A stretch of DNA of 60,000 nucleotides from NCBI RefSeq assembly GCF_963678635.1, contig NC_087063.1:81145574-81205573 (forward strand), in the 5' to 3' direction. This DNA comes from Symsagittifera roscoffensis. Lineage: Eukaryota > Xenacoelomorpha > Acoela > Convolutidae. Below the pieces are notes generated by a model. That model did not search any database, was not told the DNA's origin, and saw only the letters and a list, made by a program, of their open reading frames with translations. Shown here piece by piece: positions 1 to 10,851 of the stretch. Position 1 is the first letter of the stretch; each line of letters starts with the position of its first letter. A program made the translations under genes and the position numbers.

Positions 1-977
1 TCACCATCGTGATTCACTAGTTTTGGGTATATCCTCTCCTTCGCATGACCAGGGGTTGAGCTTACTTGCCAAAACATCTTCACATGTTGTCCGATCGGCG
101 GCCTTGTCACTAGAAATCTTCCAGGTCTCTCTTCTCGATTCCCTTCGTCATGATTCAACCTCACGTCTTGCAATGGTCTCGCGTTCACTGGTCCCATTGT
201 GTTGTTAGAGGGCAGTCCCTCTAGGTCAGCAAATCTCAAGGCTGTCGTGGAGCTGAAATTTATGCTAGCGGCTATCAACCAGTCTACGCCGGTTATCGAA
301 TACAATCTGCTGACGGATAGCGTCGCTCCATTCAGCATCCTCCTTGCATCTTCGATGAAGCTTACCCTCTGGAGATCCAGCTTCATTAACTCGTCTTTGT
401 ATACATGCCAGGGAGACGGTATGGGTCTTGACCACATCAACGAGCCTCTACCCGAGCGTCTCTCCTGTCGACTGGTACTTGTCGTCTCCGATCTAGTGTC
501 CGATCTAGACGTGCCGGCTGTCTCTTCGATTGGTTTGACAGGTCCTAATCTTCTCCTAGGATGGATGGTCCTCCTCATCGGCGCTTCTCCCAATCGATCC
601 TTTACGTCTGTCCTTTGACCTGGTTCGCTGGAGCTCTGTTGCCTGTAGTTCGTGACGGCCGGGACCGTACCCAAGCGTGTTTTCAGGCTAGGAGGCACAA
701 AGGTGGTAATCACCGCGTCACTCGCTGTTCCTTCTTCCCTTAGCACTCCTGTGTCAAAGAGTTCCGCTTCTAGTTCGTCCAACCGCTCTTGGAAGACTCG
801 GTTCAACCAAGCTTGTCCTTCGATACTGTCGAAGTGGATGCCGTCCGTGGTCAGTCTGGCCTGATCCATAGCTCTCAACTCATGTTCGATGTCCATGAGG
901 ATCATTCTTCCGGCGTTTCGACTTGCGAGGTTCCTCAAGATGTTATTCCACCTGACGACTCCCTCGTTGTGCCTTCG
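1..977 (-). pseudogene. C-terminal half of SGNH-hydrolase accessory protein, partial
   Basis: This minus-strand frame stays open from a TGA at 978-980 to the window edge, about 325 codons. It continues the hydrolase domain of the neighbouring frame. Near 834-845 it reads D-G-I-H, the block V Asp/His pair of SGNH (GDSL) esterases. Further on there is a long hydrophilic Arg/Ser/Thr-rich tail of unknown role. Between the upstream TGA and the frame change near 1,105 the same frame continues with a hydrophobic strand segment (CAVLTVCNVP) typical of an SGNH core. What the enzyme would act on is unknown. The protein runs off the window, so its C-terminus is not visible. Confidence 0.6.
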
Positions 978-2541
978 TCATGCTGCGGTCAAGCTTCTCG
1001 TGTTCATGGGCACATTGCAAACGGTCAGTACTGCGCAATTGAATTTCTGCCAGAGGGTAGTAAACAAACACACCATCATTGACTTCCTGCTCATCTGAAC
1101 CTCTAGAGATCTCATTCGTCCCGACCAGGATCATCACATTGGGGATCCTCCCTGGATTCATCAGTTCCACCATTCGATATAACTGGGCTATCGTCGCGCC
1201 TCCAAAAGCCATCACCGTGGTGACCCACGAGGTCCTCAAATTCGACAGCACTCTGACCAAGCTGTCTCCCAGTATTAGATGAGATGTCCCGAGTGATGGT
1301 TGCTGCAGGTTTACTGCCGGGCTCCAAGTCGCTCAATTGAAGCAAGCTCTTTGATCTGTCTCCGGAACTCCCATGAAATTATATTTCAATTGATTATTCT
1401 TTTGTAAGTCTATTATGCGAGACACTTTCTTCGCTGGCATCTTCTGTATTCTTCTCTCTGGGGCCTTGGAGCTCCCCATGAGTGGCGTCACGTCACTTAT
1501 CCCCTGTCTGATCACGGTCTGGGAGAGTCGTACTCTGCCCGTGTCGTCGATTGTTCCATAGAGTGCAGTCACCCCGGAACCTGGCGCATTCTTGTTGGCG
1601 ACCAGTCGTCCAGCTGTCTCTATCAGCTTCCTCACTGTCTGTTCCACGACGGGGTCACCCAAGGTGTCACTAGGATCCGGGATCGTCACTCGATTTGTCT
1701 CTGTCGGGAGCCGTGTCTCTATTGTTTGACTCATTTCTCGAGGCGTCAAGAGCTCCATCGGGGACTGCCCACGAGGAATATTCCTTGCAGGTATCACTTT
1801 CTCCACGGCCGTTGTCAACGCCATCCGTTCCGATCGCTCATTGTAGTCCTGCCTCAAACGCTCAATTCCTTGACCCTGCTTTTTGTTGCAGTCTTCGAAC
1901 AATTTTCTCCACATGTCTCGATCTTCCTCCATCTTGAGCATGCTTTTGGTCATCTCGTCCAGCTCCTTCTTCGTACTTTCCAGTTCATCCTTCATCTCAT
2001 CCAGATCTTGCATGGTTTGCTTCGTCTGAACCTTCTGTCCTACTTTCGCCCTCTTTGGTGGCACAGCTGCTCTCAGCGGTGAACCAGACGAGGCAACCTC
2101 GCTGTTCATCTCCTGATGCATTCTCGTCAGCCCAGGTTTGGGCTTGGAGGGCATGGGCATCTCACCTGGTTGGTAAGTCCTAGAACTTCCCAATCCAGGC
2201 TCATTCGCCAAGTCACTCCCTGAGAGAGCCCCGTTTCTCCACCTCATTACTCTCATGTTCGGGCGGTTCAGTACTCCCCTCTCTCCATATGCTGCCATCA
2301 ACAGGACTTCCGTGGGGCGGTCCCCACGGTTGTCATGTCCCAAGATGTTGATCAGGGCGGTCAGAAACATGACTACCTCTGGGTCCTCCAGAGCGAAGTC
2401 TCGATCGATCAGCCGACGATAGATCGCATCTACCATCGGTCCCACATATGCCTCTGCCAGGTCCATCAATTCATCCAAGTTGAAGTTATCCATTCTATTC
2501 TTCCAAGTTCGATTCGGTTTTGATTCAAAGATTTGACTCAA
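978..2541 (-). pseudogene. Coiled-coil protein with N-terminal half of SGNH hydrolase domain, broken
   Basis: From an ATG at 2541 a frame of 402 codons runs to a TGA at 1333-1335. It has a helical N-terminal region, a Pro-rich stretch, then a charged coiled coil (about residues 170-250). After the TGA the same frame continues into SGNH block I (L-G-D-S-L, serine codon at 1261-1263), block II (F-G-G-A-T) and block III (V-G-T-N-E, Asn codon at 1114-1116). A frame change near 1,105 then moves the domain into the next reading frame. SGNH esterase domains are known in ORF1 of some LINEs and in some invertebrate retroelements. Here the protein follows the polymerase part on the same strand. Its role in the element is unknown. 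Confidence 0.6.
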
Positions 2542-2897
2542 GTGAGTAATTAAACGATCAATCAGGATCTAGAAAAAAAGTTACGAATATCACACTTGTC
2601 AGTTTTATCTTAACATATATCGCTAAAATGCTAAAATTTGCTTAAAAACAGTTCAGATAAAAAGATATTTATCCTAGAATTTATTAAAATCAATCGGTCT
2701 CTAAAATTTTGGAATTCGACCTAAGATTGGACAGTCCAAACTTTGGATCTATTCCTAAGATCGTCATTCAGTTGTTCATGGTCACTAACTCCTACTTACC
2801 CAAGAGCTTAATAACGTAACACATAACATAAAATAGCACATATATCACATATTTACATACAACTTAGTCTTTAGCCTAACACCCTCTCGCCTGTCGC
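2542..2897 (-). other. AT-rich spacer between accessory frames
   Basis: No open frame of note. The stretch is clearly AT-richer than the coding blocks on both sides. It may be an untranslated spacer, a leader for the downstream SGNH frame, or the junction between two elements. I see no LTR-like end or splice pair that decides this. Confidence 0.4.
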
Positions 2898-3383
2898 TCA
2901 GCCTATACTTGAGTAATATTTCTTATGTAAATATACTTGTATATTAGTATCAGAGAATATCACGTGTACAAGCGCGTACAATTCCCGAGGATGCAGTCTT
3001 CCTCTGTTTGGATCTTACACTGGGAGCGAGAGTTCCTTCACGTCCATTTCCACGAGGAAGTCCCTCAGCCTCGTCAAGGACAAGACTAGGTTCTCTAGGT
3101 CCACGTGCTGCTTCTCTGTTGCCCTCGTTACCAAGAAGCATAGGTATTTTCCCGGTATCTGCGACGCCGCCGGAGGTAAGGCCGCTACGCCCCCTATCCC
3201 TGGTCTTTGCTTCCAAAGGAATTCCACGTTTTTGTATTCTCTCTTAAAGTCTGCCGCTAACGCTGTCCTAAAACTCATGTCTGCTGTGTTTGCTATCGCA
3301 CATGTTCTATTTGTGAGTATGAAATCTTTGTCTGTTAGTATTATGTTACTTGAATATTCATTTGGTAAGTTAAAATATGACAA
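2898..3383 (-). pseudogene. Macro-domain-like accessory protein, broken by TAA
   Basis: An ATG at 3383 opens 122 codons ending in TAA at 3015-3017. The same frame then runs on for about 38 further codons to a TGA at 2898-2900, and these keep the protein-like character. The segment has the layout of macro domains: an N-terminal N-T-A-D-M strand turn, a following Ala-rich helix (ALAADF), a central G-G-V-A-A-L strand, a hydrophobic strand Y-L-C-F-L-V-T, and a late L-S-L-P strand just before the stop. Macro domains bind ADP-ribose or related ligands and are known in some invertebrate retroelements. I infer the family from the motif order only. The ligand-binding loop is divergent and activity is not claimed. 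Confidence 0.5.
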
Positions 3384-4170
3384 CTACCCTGCCTATGTCA
3401 GGTTTCTTAGGTTCTTCGCCTGTTTCTGCTTCTAAGTCTCCTGTTTCTCTTGCTATTCTTAATTTTTTTATTATCAAGTTTTCAGTGTGGATAAGTCCTA
3501 CCCCCACTCCCCGGACAAAAATATCGGGTATCAAGTCGAGGTTAGAAGCTGGAATGAGTAGTCGTCCTTCCTGGGCAGCCCAGGAAGGATCATCTCGTTC
3601 GGTCTTGATGTATTTCATGCTTTCACGATCTACCTCTTGAATCGTGACGCTGGTCTCCTCAGGATCCGAGGTCGTTTCATTCAACCACTCTAAGACACGA
3701 AGGTTCGTCAAGTTTTGCTCGTCGTCGAATTCTACCTCGGGTTTCGACCAGTCATCAACCCACTCATCGTCGTGATCATCGACTATGTCAATGTCTTGTG
3801 ACACAGTTATTTCCTCTAGACCCACTACTTCCTCCACTATCTTCTTCAGATCTATCCTATCCACTACAAAGTCGTCACCGTAAGGATTGTATTTCTTTCT
3901 TGGTCTCGTCTCGTCCTTCTGACGGGTCTGTATCGTGAACGGAAGATCCGGTTCCAAGTTCTTGGGAACCTCTATCTGTTCGGGATCCTGCCAATCTTCC
4001 TCTGCGTAGGGTAAGGTTTCATCGTCCGCTTCGATCTCCTCGTTTGGATCTAGGTCCAGCGGTGTATCCGTACCCTCCTCTACGACTTTGTTTCCATCGT
4101 TCTTCTCCCTGGTGCCCTTCTCGTTGACCTCACAAGCAGGATCCATCATTAGATAATCCCCTTCTTCCAT
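3370..4170 (-). CDS. Acidic retroelement frame of unknown function
   Basis: 266 codons from ATG at 4170 to a stop at 3370, overlapping the macro-like frame by 14 bases in another phase. The protein is very rich in Asp and Glu with scattered basic clusters (K-K-Y, K-K-L), and has no zinc knuckle or membrane segment that I can see. It lies in the same reading frame as the integrase tail, separated from it by the TAG at 4186-4188, so it was probably once a C-terminal extension of the same polyprotein. The Asp/Glu content could suit a nucleic-acid mimic or a chromatin-tethering tail, but that is speculation. Confidence 0.5.
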   Translation of the reverse strand: MEEGDYLMMDPACEVNEKGTREKNDGNKVVEEGTDTPLDLDPNEEIEADDETLPYAEEDWQDPEQIEVPKNLEPDLPFTIQTRQKDETRPRKKYNPYGDDFVVDRIDLKKIVEEVVGLEEITVSQDIDIVDDHDDEWVDDWSKPEVEFDDEQNLTNLRVLEWLNETTSDPEETSVTIQEVDRESMKYIKTERDDPSWAAQEGRLLIPASNLDLIPDIFVRGVGVGLIHTENLIIKKLRIARETGDLEAETGEEPKKPDIGRVVVIF

Positions 4171-4185
4171 ATCTGCTGGTATACA

Positions 4186-4497
4186 CTAGTCTTCTGTCGA
4201 TGGATTGTGTGGCTTGATGTTCTCGTAGTGGGCGGTTCGGCCAGTACTCAGTCTATAAAAGCGTCCCTCCTGTTGCACCTCTGTAATCATGAAGGGACCC
4301 CTCCATTTTTTTAGGAGCTTTTTCGTCCCTTTCGGTGGTATGACGTTCTGAAATACCCATACGAAGTCCCCCACCGAGTAAGCCTTTGCACCAGCTGCTT
4401 TCTTGTCGAATCTTTTCCTCTGCCTTGCCTGTGCTTGCTGAGTGTTTCGTCTACACAAATCGTTCAACTCCTGTTGGCGTCTGATCACATCCCTCAC
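4186..4497 (-). pseudogene. Integrase C-terminal tail with GPF-type module
   Basis: About 100 codons ending in TAG at 4186-4188. A basic helical start (R-R-Q-Q-E) leads into a short beta module containing V-G-D-F-V-W-V, K-W-R-G-P-F and Y-R-L-S. This is the GPY/F module that follows the catalytic core in many gypsy integrases and helps multimerisation and DNA binding. It overlaps the end of the core frame in a different phase. The phase change falls at a run of seven A on the coding strand (seven T at 4515-4521), so a homopolymer indel is likely, although such a run is also a slippery sequence. Confidence 0.75.
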
Positions 4498-5215
4498 GTA
4501 GACCTGTGGAGACGTTTTTTTCCCTCATACTCTGGGTAGAAGAAGGTTAAGGGTAAAGACTTTTCGTGTCCAGTTAGCATCATGTGTGGATTGACTCCGG
4601 TGGTGGAGTGTTGCGTGCTGTTGTATGCTCCCATCACCTGTGGAAGGTATCTGTCCCAATCGGTCATGTACCTGGAACAATATACTCTCAGCATCGAAAC
4701 AAACGTCCTATTCTGTTTTTCCACTAAGCCATTCGTCTGAGCGTGGTATGTCGTGGAGTGAGCTTGAGCGACCTGTGAGCGTCTCATAAGCTCTTTCGTA
4801 AGCTCTCTTACGAAAGCTGTTACATTATCCAATTGAAACGTCATCGGACAGCCATGTCTCGCTATCCACGTATTGATCAGGTGGTCGCATGTCTCCTCTG
4901 CCGAGGCAGTTATGCAGGGCACGGCCTCTGCATACTTCGTAAAATGATCTATCATGACCAACACCTGATTATAACCACTGTCTGTCATGCATATTTTCTG
5001 GTGATCTATCTGCACCACCTCATTCAATTCAGACGACTCGATCGATTGTAATGGAAATCGCAACTTACTTGGATCCTTGACTTGTTGGCATGACAGACAT
5101 GCTGTTAGCCACTTCTCGCATGCTTTTTTCATTCCAGGCCACTCAAAGCGCTTCAGGATCCTCTGATATACTTTGTCGATCCCCTGATGGCCCATCTGAT
5201 CATGTGACCTGAATA
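4494..5215 (-). pseudogene. Integrase zinc-binding and catalytic core
   Basis: 233 codons. The N-terminus shows the His/His/Cys/Cys zinc module: the first His is in the few codons before the listed ATG, then H-Q-G, then C-L-S-C. The catalytic core keeps all three acidic positions: Asp in Q-I-D-H, Asp in Q-L-D-N, and Glu in G-L-V-E-K. It joins the DNA copy of the element to host DNA. The frame differs from the RNase H frame upstream, and the change falls around 5,200-5,215, within the zinc module, so the polyprotein is interrupted here. Confidence 0.85.
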
Positions 5216-7695
5216 ATAGGTTCTGTCTGATAGAGTTGCGGTAACACTATCGCGTTATACTTGTATAGGACTCTGTCTTCTTCTCTTCTCTTACAAGCCA
5301 CAATCCCGTCCTTGTTCAAATATAACCTCCCTTCCTTCTGCATGAAGTATTGTCTCAGAATGCGATAACTATCTTCCTCAAGGTCCCCTTTATCCGGAGA
5401 ACCATTCTCAATCCACCTTTTCAGGTTGCTTGTCATCCGATCATTTCTCTGCGCTCTTAGAAGATCCGAGAGTCTGTATCTCGCCTTCAAGTACGTCTTC
5501 ATGACCCTCATTTGACTATTCAGCTCATTAGGCTGGTGTGTGTCATCTTCCATCTTAACGCACCAAATCTTCGCCAACGGCTGTGTTTCTTGTTTAAACG
5601 GCTGAAGATCAGTCCTGAATACCTCTTTCTGCGGCAACAGGCTTATCGAACGTTTCGATACCGCTATTGTCTCCAAGTCATCCGCTGCGTTGTCAAAGAC
5701 TCTTTCGCTTGGTATAAGGTAGCGATCGCTGTCAGGATCCTGGTACACCTCTCTGTCCAGATCCCTTGCCCGAGTTTCCACCAGTAGTGTGGGGATCGCT
5801 AGTTCTGATAGTTCTGATCCCGAGCTCGAGTTCCTGTCTGAATAGGTGTCCTTTCCTGAGTTTCGGGAATTGTCATCCGTTGAAGAGGTTGTGCTGGAGA
5901 CTGCACGGTCCTCCAGATCATGTCTGTGCCTTCTTCGCATCCATCTGAACTCCCCGGACAAGACCTTGTTCTCTAGGTCCTGTTTTCCATCAGGAATTTT
6001 CTCGTCTATCTCAGACTCCCCGGACAAACTTTTTTGTCCCGTGTGTTGATCTTGTGATCGCTGGTTCTTCTCATCATTCGTCTCCCCGGACAAATAGTCT
6101 TGCAGCAGATTTTGTTCTACCTTTTCACCTTCCTTATCCTGGTCCACAAAGGTGACGGTTTTCTTTCGCTTGCTGCTCCCCTGTTCTTTCTGTCCGTAAG
6201 AAGTACTGGTCAAAATCTCGTGGGGTATTGAGGATACTAGTTGCTGAACTATTTTCCTACAATCTCTCTCGTTCTCTGCGTGCTGTCGTCTGGACGGCAT
6301 GATCTTCACATTCTCACTGACTGTTAGCGATGCCACTGCTGCTGTCCACTCGGGGTCATCTCTGGTCACTTCTCTTTCTAACAATCCACCCCGCATCCGC
6401 ATCACTTGCGGTGTGACTTGCACCGTTTTATCCAATAGTGAGAGGCTGTTTATGTTCATGCGAGAGAGTTCTTGCTGGACCAGATTTGAGCGCAGCAACA
6501 GATCCAAGGGGACCGGGTCCTCTTTGGATAGGATCTTTATCTCGGCTGCTTTCTCTACAGGTAACTCAGGATGCCCTGGAATTGGATGGCCAGACTTATC
6601 CAACCATCTCGTTAAGGGAAGCGCTTCATAAGTTTCTTTGTCCAGAAACGAGAATCCCTCCTTTATTTCCGCCTGATTGGCCTGCTTCTGCTCCAATCTT
6701 TCATAGAACTCAGTTTTCTTGCTGAGGCTGTCAGCATTCTGGTGTTTATCACGCATCCTATGTTCGATTATCATATGGTAGCCATCCAACCTTACTATCC
6801 ATCTACCAATATAACTCTGATCAATCGAGTAGGTCTTCAACCAGGATAACGCTCTGTTGTCCACGCGTAAATTGAAGGGAGCGCTCCCCAAGTATGCACG
6901 GTACTTTTCCACGAAAGTGACTACTTCAAACATTTCAGCTTTTGGTGCGCCATATTTCATCTCTGTGTCACTCAAGACCTTGCTGCCGTATGCAATGGGA
7001 CGGAGAACCGTTCTTCCGTTCCATTCTTGCTCTTGATGCAATATTCCTGAGATGGCTACTACCGATGCGTCTGTGTCAAGAACATACATGCCCTTTTCCG
7101 TAGGCATGCCTAGCACTGGCGCTTCGCACTGTTCCCGCTTTATGTTCTCGAAAGCAACCTGTGCCTCATCATTCCATTCGAACTTTTTCCCCTTGTTGGG
7201 CATCAGCTTCTGCATCGGATACACCTTGTCCGCATATCCTTTTATGAATTCCCTGTAATAATTGGCAAACCCTAGGAAGCTCAGGAGCTGTGTGTCCGCT
7301 CTGGGAGCTTTCCATGTCAACACTGCTTCCACTGCTTCCGGGTCCGGCCTCACACCATGCCTGTCCACCATTCTTCCCAGGTAATTAATCGAATCCCTAA
7401 GGATTTCACATTTCGATGGTTTGCACTTCAATCCTGCTCTTTTCATGCATCCAAAGACCTCATCGAGTCTATCAATGTGGTCTTCCAGGGTCGGTGTCGC
7501 TATGACTACGTCATCCACGTAACACATCACGAGATTCCCGTACTTCTTGGTCACTCCCGTCAAAGCCTGAGCCATCAGTCTTTGAAAAGTGGCCGTTGCA
7601 TTGCACAAGCCGAAGGGCATCCTCTTCCACTGGTATAATCCCAATTCGCACGAGAATCCGGTTTTCTCTCTATCCTTCTTCCGCAGAGGGACCTG
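5200..7695 (-). pseudogene. Reverse transcriptase (palm onward), RNase H and long linker
   Basis: The frame is open for more than 800 codons. It begins just after a TAG at 7696-7698 that cuts the RT domain. Early residues carry the F-G-L-C-N-A loop and the Y-V-D-D catalytic box, so the polymerase active site is intact in this part. The connection contains F-L-G-F-A-N-Y-Y-R. RNase H follows with a D-T-D-A-S start and a D-N-R-A-L box near the second acidic site. After that comes a long, low-complexity Ser/Glu/Asp-rich linker of some 350 residues before the integrase, much longer than is usual in gypsy elements. Confidence 0.85.
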
Positions 7696-8661
7696 CTAGA
7701 AGGCAGAACCCAAGTCCAATGTGGTGAAGAACTTGGCATCACCAAGCTTAGAGAGGCTCTCGTCTATTCGCGGTATCGGGTACGCATCTTTTATCGTTAC
7801 CGCGTTCAAGTAACGAAAGTCGCAACAAAGTCTAAGCTGCCCCCCCTTCTTTTTTGCCATTACTACCCCGCAAGCCCATGGCAATTTCGAGGGTTCTATC
7901 ATGTCGTATTCAAGCAACATTTCTATTTCCGCTCGGCACGCTTCCGATTTGTGTGGCGTCATTCGTCTTGCGCCTTCCCTATGGTGAACGGCACCCTCTT
8001 CAAGTTCGATTTCGTGTTCGACGAAATTACAGCAACCGATATCCGCCTTATGTTTTGAAAATACATCTGCGTTCCGATTTAGGAGGTCTCGCAATTTTAC
8101 GAATTCTCCCTCACCTATTTTTCCTTTTAAATGTTCTATCTCTGGCAAAATCGGTTTGTCAGATTCTAGTTCGTATGACGAGTGGCGTTCCGGAAAGTTC
8201 GAGCAGCTTGATAAGCCATCGTCCGTTTCGGATTTCATTGAAAACAATTTTTGAATAGATTTTAATTCATTAATCCTCTTTAAAATTTTATCCTTATTGG
8301 CATGATAAGGACAGTCTTTCACACTATGTTTCTTCAAGTTTTGTGTCTCCTCATAGTCGGTCCTCATCGGCAAAGCGTAGCCAAGCTTCTTTCCACGCTG
8401 GATTGAAACCGTGGTGTCCGGTGTGTTCAATAACACACTGACACACAGTCCGTTTCGCGTTACCGAGAAGCTCCGGCCTAAAATCACCGAATTCTGATTA
8501 TTTGGATTCGGTACTAAGGAAACCTGTTTACTATCACTTAACGAATTCAAATTTCTCATTCTAAAAATTGCCACCACAGCTTGTCCTGGCTGTAGTTTTA
8601 CTTTTCTATCTAAAAAAATTGGTACCTTGTTTTCGCCTGTTATTATCCTATTAATTGGTCT
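7696..8661 (-). pseudogene. Post-protease region and reverse transcriptase fingers
   Basis: Open frame on the minus strand from about 8,661 to a TAG at 7696-7698. The first 200 residues are a linker. Then come the usual RT finger elements: S-K-L-P-W-A, V-V-M-A-K-K-K, L-C-C-D-F-R-Y-L-N and P-I-P-R-I-D, ending in T-L-D-L-G-S. The TAG sits within the conserved segment that carries an aromatic residue in related elements, just before Q-V-P-L. The frame downstream of the TAG is the same, so one nonsense change separates the two RT parts. Confidence 0.85.
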
Positions 8662-8662
8662 C

Positions 8663-9920
8663 TTAACCGTTGTTCAAGTCAATCATCACGTCAAAATTCC
8701 TGACAAAATCTCTGCCCAAGATGAATTGGTCGGCGTCGTCCAAATTCTCTACCACCAGGAAGCTCATCCAAAGATCCCGTCCTCCCATGTGGAGGACCGT
8801 TATTGGTGTTCTTCCGGCTACGTAAATAGCTCCTCGGTTGGCGGCGGCCAGTCGGAGATTCGTTGGAATTAGATCTTCCCTCGTGAAGCCCATTCTTTCC
8901 CAAGTTTTTATCGGTATCACACTCACTACCGCTTTTGTGTCCAGAAGCCCTGTGACTCCGATTTTTCTTCCGTTGGTGTCGAGCAGATGGGCGGTCACAT
9001 CTGCTTCATACCCAATGTGTACTGCATCTTGTTCCATCATGGCGTCATGGCCTATCCTGCGGACTTTGAGTTCCTCCTCACCCAAATAGATCTGCCCCAT
9101 TTGGTCATCATCTGTTGTTACATAAGTCCTGGTGTAGATACTGATTCCATCCACGTTCAGCATCACTTGATACGGCCCATAGACCTCTAGGTAGCGTCCA
9201 TGAATCTTCTTCATGCGAGGGCCACCCGTTGTTAGTAGTGCTCGCACAGCTCTTGACTCGGTGCGTGGCTCCACTTGCCTCAGATAATCTGCATGTGTGT
9301 CCAAATACATCAAAGTGAATTCGGATGGTTCGTTCAGATTTCTGATTACCTGATGTCCGGCCACTGAGATTATCGACTCTATTTTGCTTCCTTGTGGCAC
9401 CATGCCGAACCTCTGACCGGAGATTACATTAACTTTCAGGCTCAAACTGCTTGGTGCTTTAGTCTCCTCGACCTCCGTTGCTTCGAAGGTATTCAGTTGC
9501 TCCTGTAGTTTCTCATTCTCCAGTTCGAGTTTCACTTTTTGTTCGATCTCCTTCGTCACCAGTTCCTGCTGCACTCTTTTTAGAGCATCCCTCGCGGCTA
9601 CCCTATAATCGATCTTGAAGTGATCAGCCGCAGTTGCTGGTTCTGGTTCACGAGTCTCTTCTGTTACCGCTAGCATTTTCTTTGCCGCCAGCTCTTGAGG
9701 TTTATCCTTTCTGCGTGCCTCCGCTTCACTCAACAGGCGAGCCTTGCTGGCTTTCACTCCTGAAAAAGCTTTTTCATGTCTTGGATGCTTGATGTCTGCC
9801 ACTGCATCCCAGAATTGCGGACAATCTGATTTAAAATGACCTTCCAAGTTGCAAAAGAAACACCTTGGGCCAAATTTTGCAATTACTCCTCTCATGAAAT
9901 CCTCATGGTCTAATTTGACG
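8663..9920 (-). pseudogene. Nucleocapsid zinc knuckle and aspartic protease
   Basis: About 410 codons. A CCHC-type knuckle (C-F-F-C, then G-H-F, then C-P) stands near the start. A charged coiled coil follows, then a retropepsin-like domain with L-L-D-T-K and, about 85 residues later, F-I-L-G-R-D. Retropepsins carry Gly after the catalytic Asp-Thr/Ser. This copy has Lys there, so the protease is probably inactive. The stop at 8663 is followed at once by the RT frame in another phase. The upstream junction with the gag frame is also out of phase and falls near 9,910. Confidence 0.8.
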
Positions 9921-10851
9921 CATCTTCGTCCTCGAGGCTAAAGCCTATTGCTTTCATGCCTTGTTTGTAAGTTGGGCATGCTGACACATGATGGTCCGTT
10001 GAACTGCAATTGGCACAAGAGCGTCTCTTGTCCATATCATCCCTCGGTTTGTACCAATTGTTCCCTTGGTTTGCTGGTCCGTATATAAAATTGCCATAAT
10101 TGTTCTTGTAGTACCCAGATCTCGAAGGAGGTTTCAACAAAAGATACTCTTTTGACTTGAGCCTCAACTCCTCTGGTATTGGCGCATTGGTTGATAGTGG
10201 TGTGTAATGCGTTGCTAGCATTGTTCGAATTTCATCATTCTTCACACCATCGATGAATTTTGAGGATACGGCCAAGTTCATCCTTCGGTTTGACTCATCC
10301 GGTTGGCTGCGTCTTCTCAGCATTTCCAAGTCATCGAGAAACTTGTCTATCGTTTCATCTTCTCGTTGCCTCCGTTTCTCGAAGCGCATCATCGCTTGGT
10401 GCCCCTGCACCCCTGATCCGAAACGGTTTAACAAGATTTCGAAGATTTTCTCAGCTGTGTCACGCTGATATTGCTTCTTGGCCATGACACAGTTCAGGGC
10501 TGTCCCTTCCAAGTTGCTGGTGAGCGCACTGCATTCCTGTCTCTCCGACAAAACCTCTTCCTCGAAATGCAGCTTCATTACCTCTATCCAGGTATCAATA
10601 CAGCCATCAGATTCATCTTTATAGCATCTTGGTTTCTTAAAGACTCTTCTTGACTTCTCACTGCGTTCATTGGTTCTAGATAACCTTGTAAGGAATGTCT
10701 CCAAAGACCTGTTTAGGGGTTCAAAGGCTGTGGCCATTGCCGTAGCATCCCTTGAGTGTCCCGCCTGAGTGTCCTCACACCTTGTCAAAGGCTCTGTATG
10801 CGGTGCATCCCTGCAATCCGAATCGCCGTGAGTGTTTCCCGCTTGGCCCAC
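9910..10851 (-). pseudogene. Gag capsid-like frame with zinc knuckle
   Basis: 313 codons. A central helix-rich region resembles the capsid of gypsy elements (R-F-G-S-G-V-Q-G, then F-L-D-D-L near a long helix). A C-terminal zinc knuckle reads C-A-N-C, H-H, A-C-P. With the knuckle at the start of the next frame the element has two knuckles, both for binding its RNA. The ATG at 10851 lies inside the overlapping coiled-coil frame, and the real start is probably further upstream across a frame change near 10,800. Confidence 0.75.
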
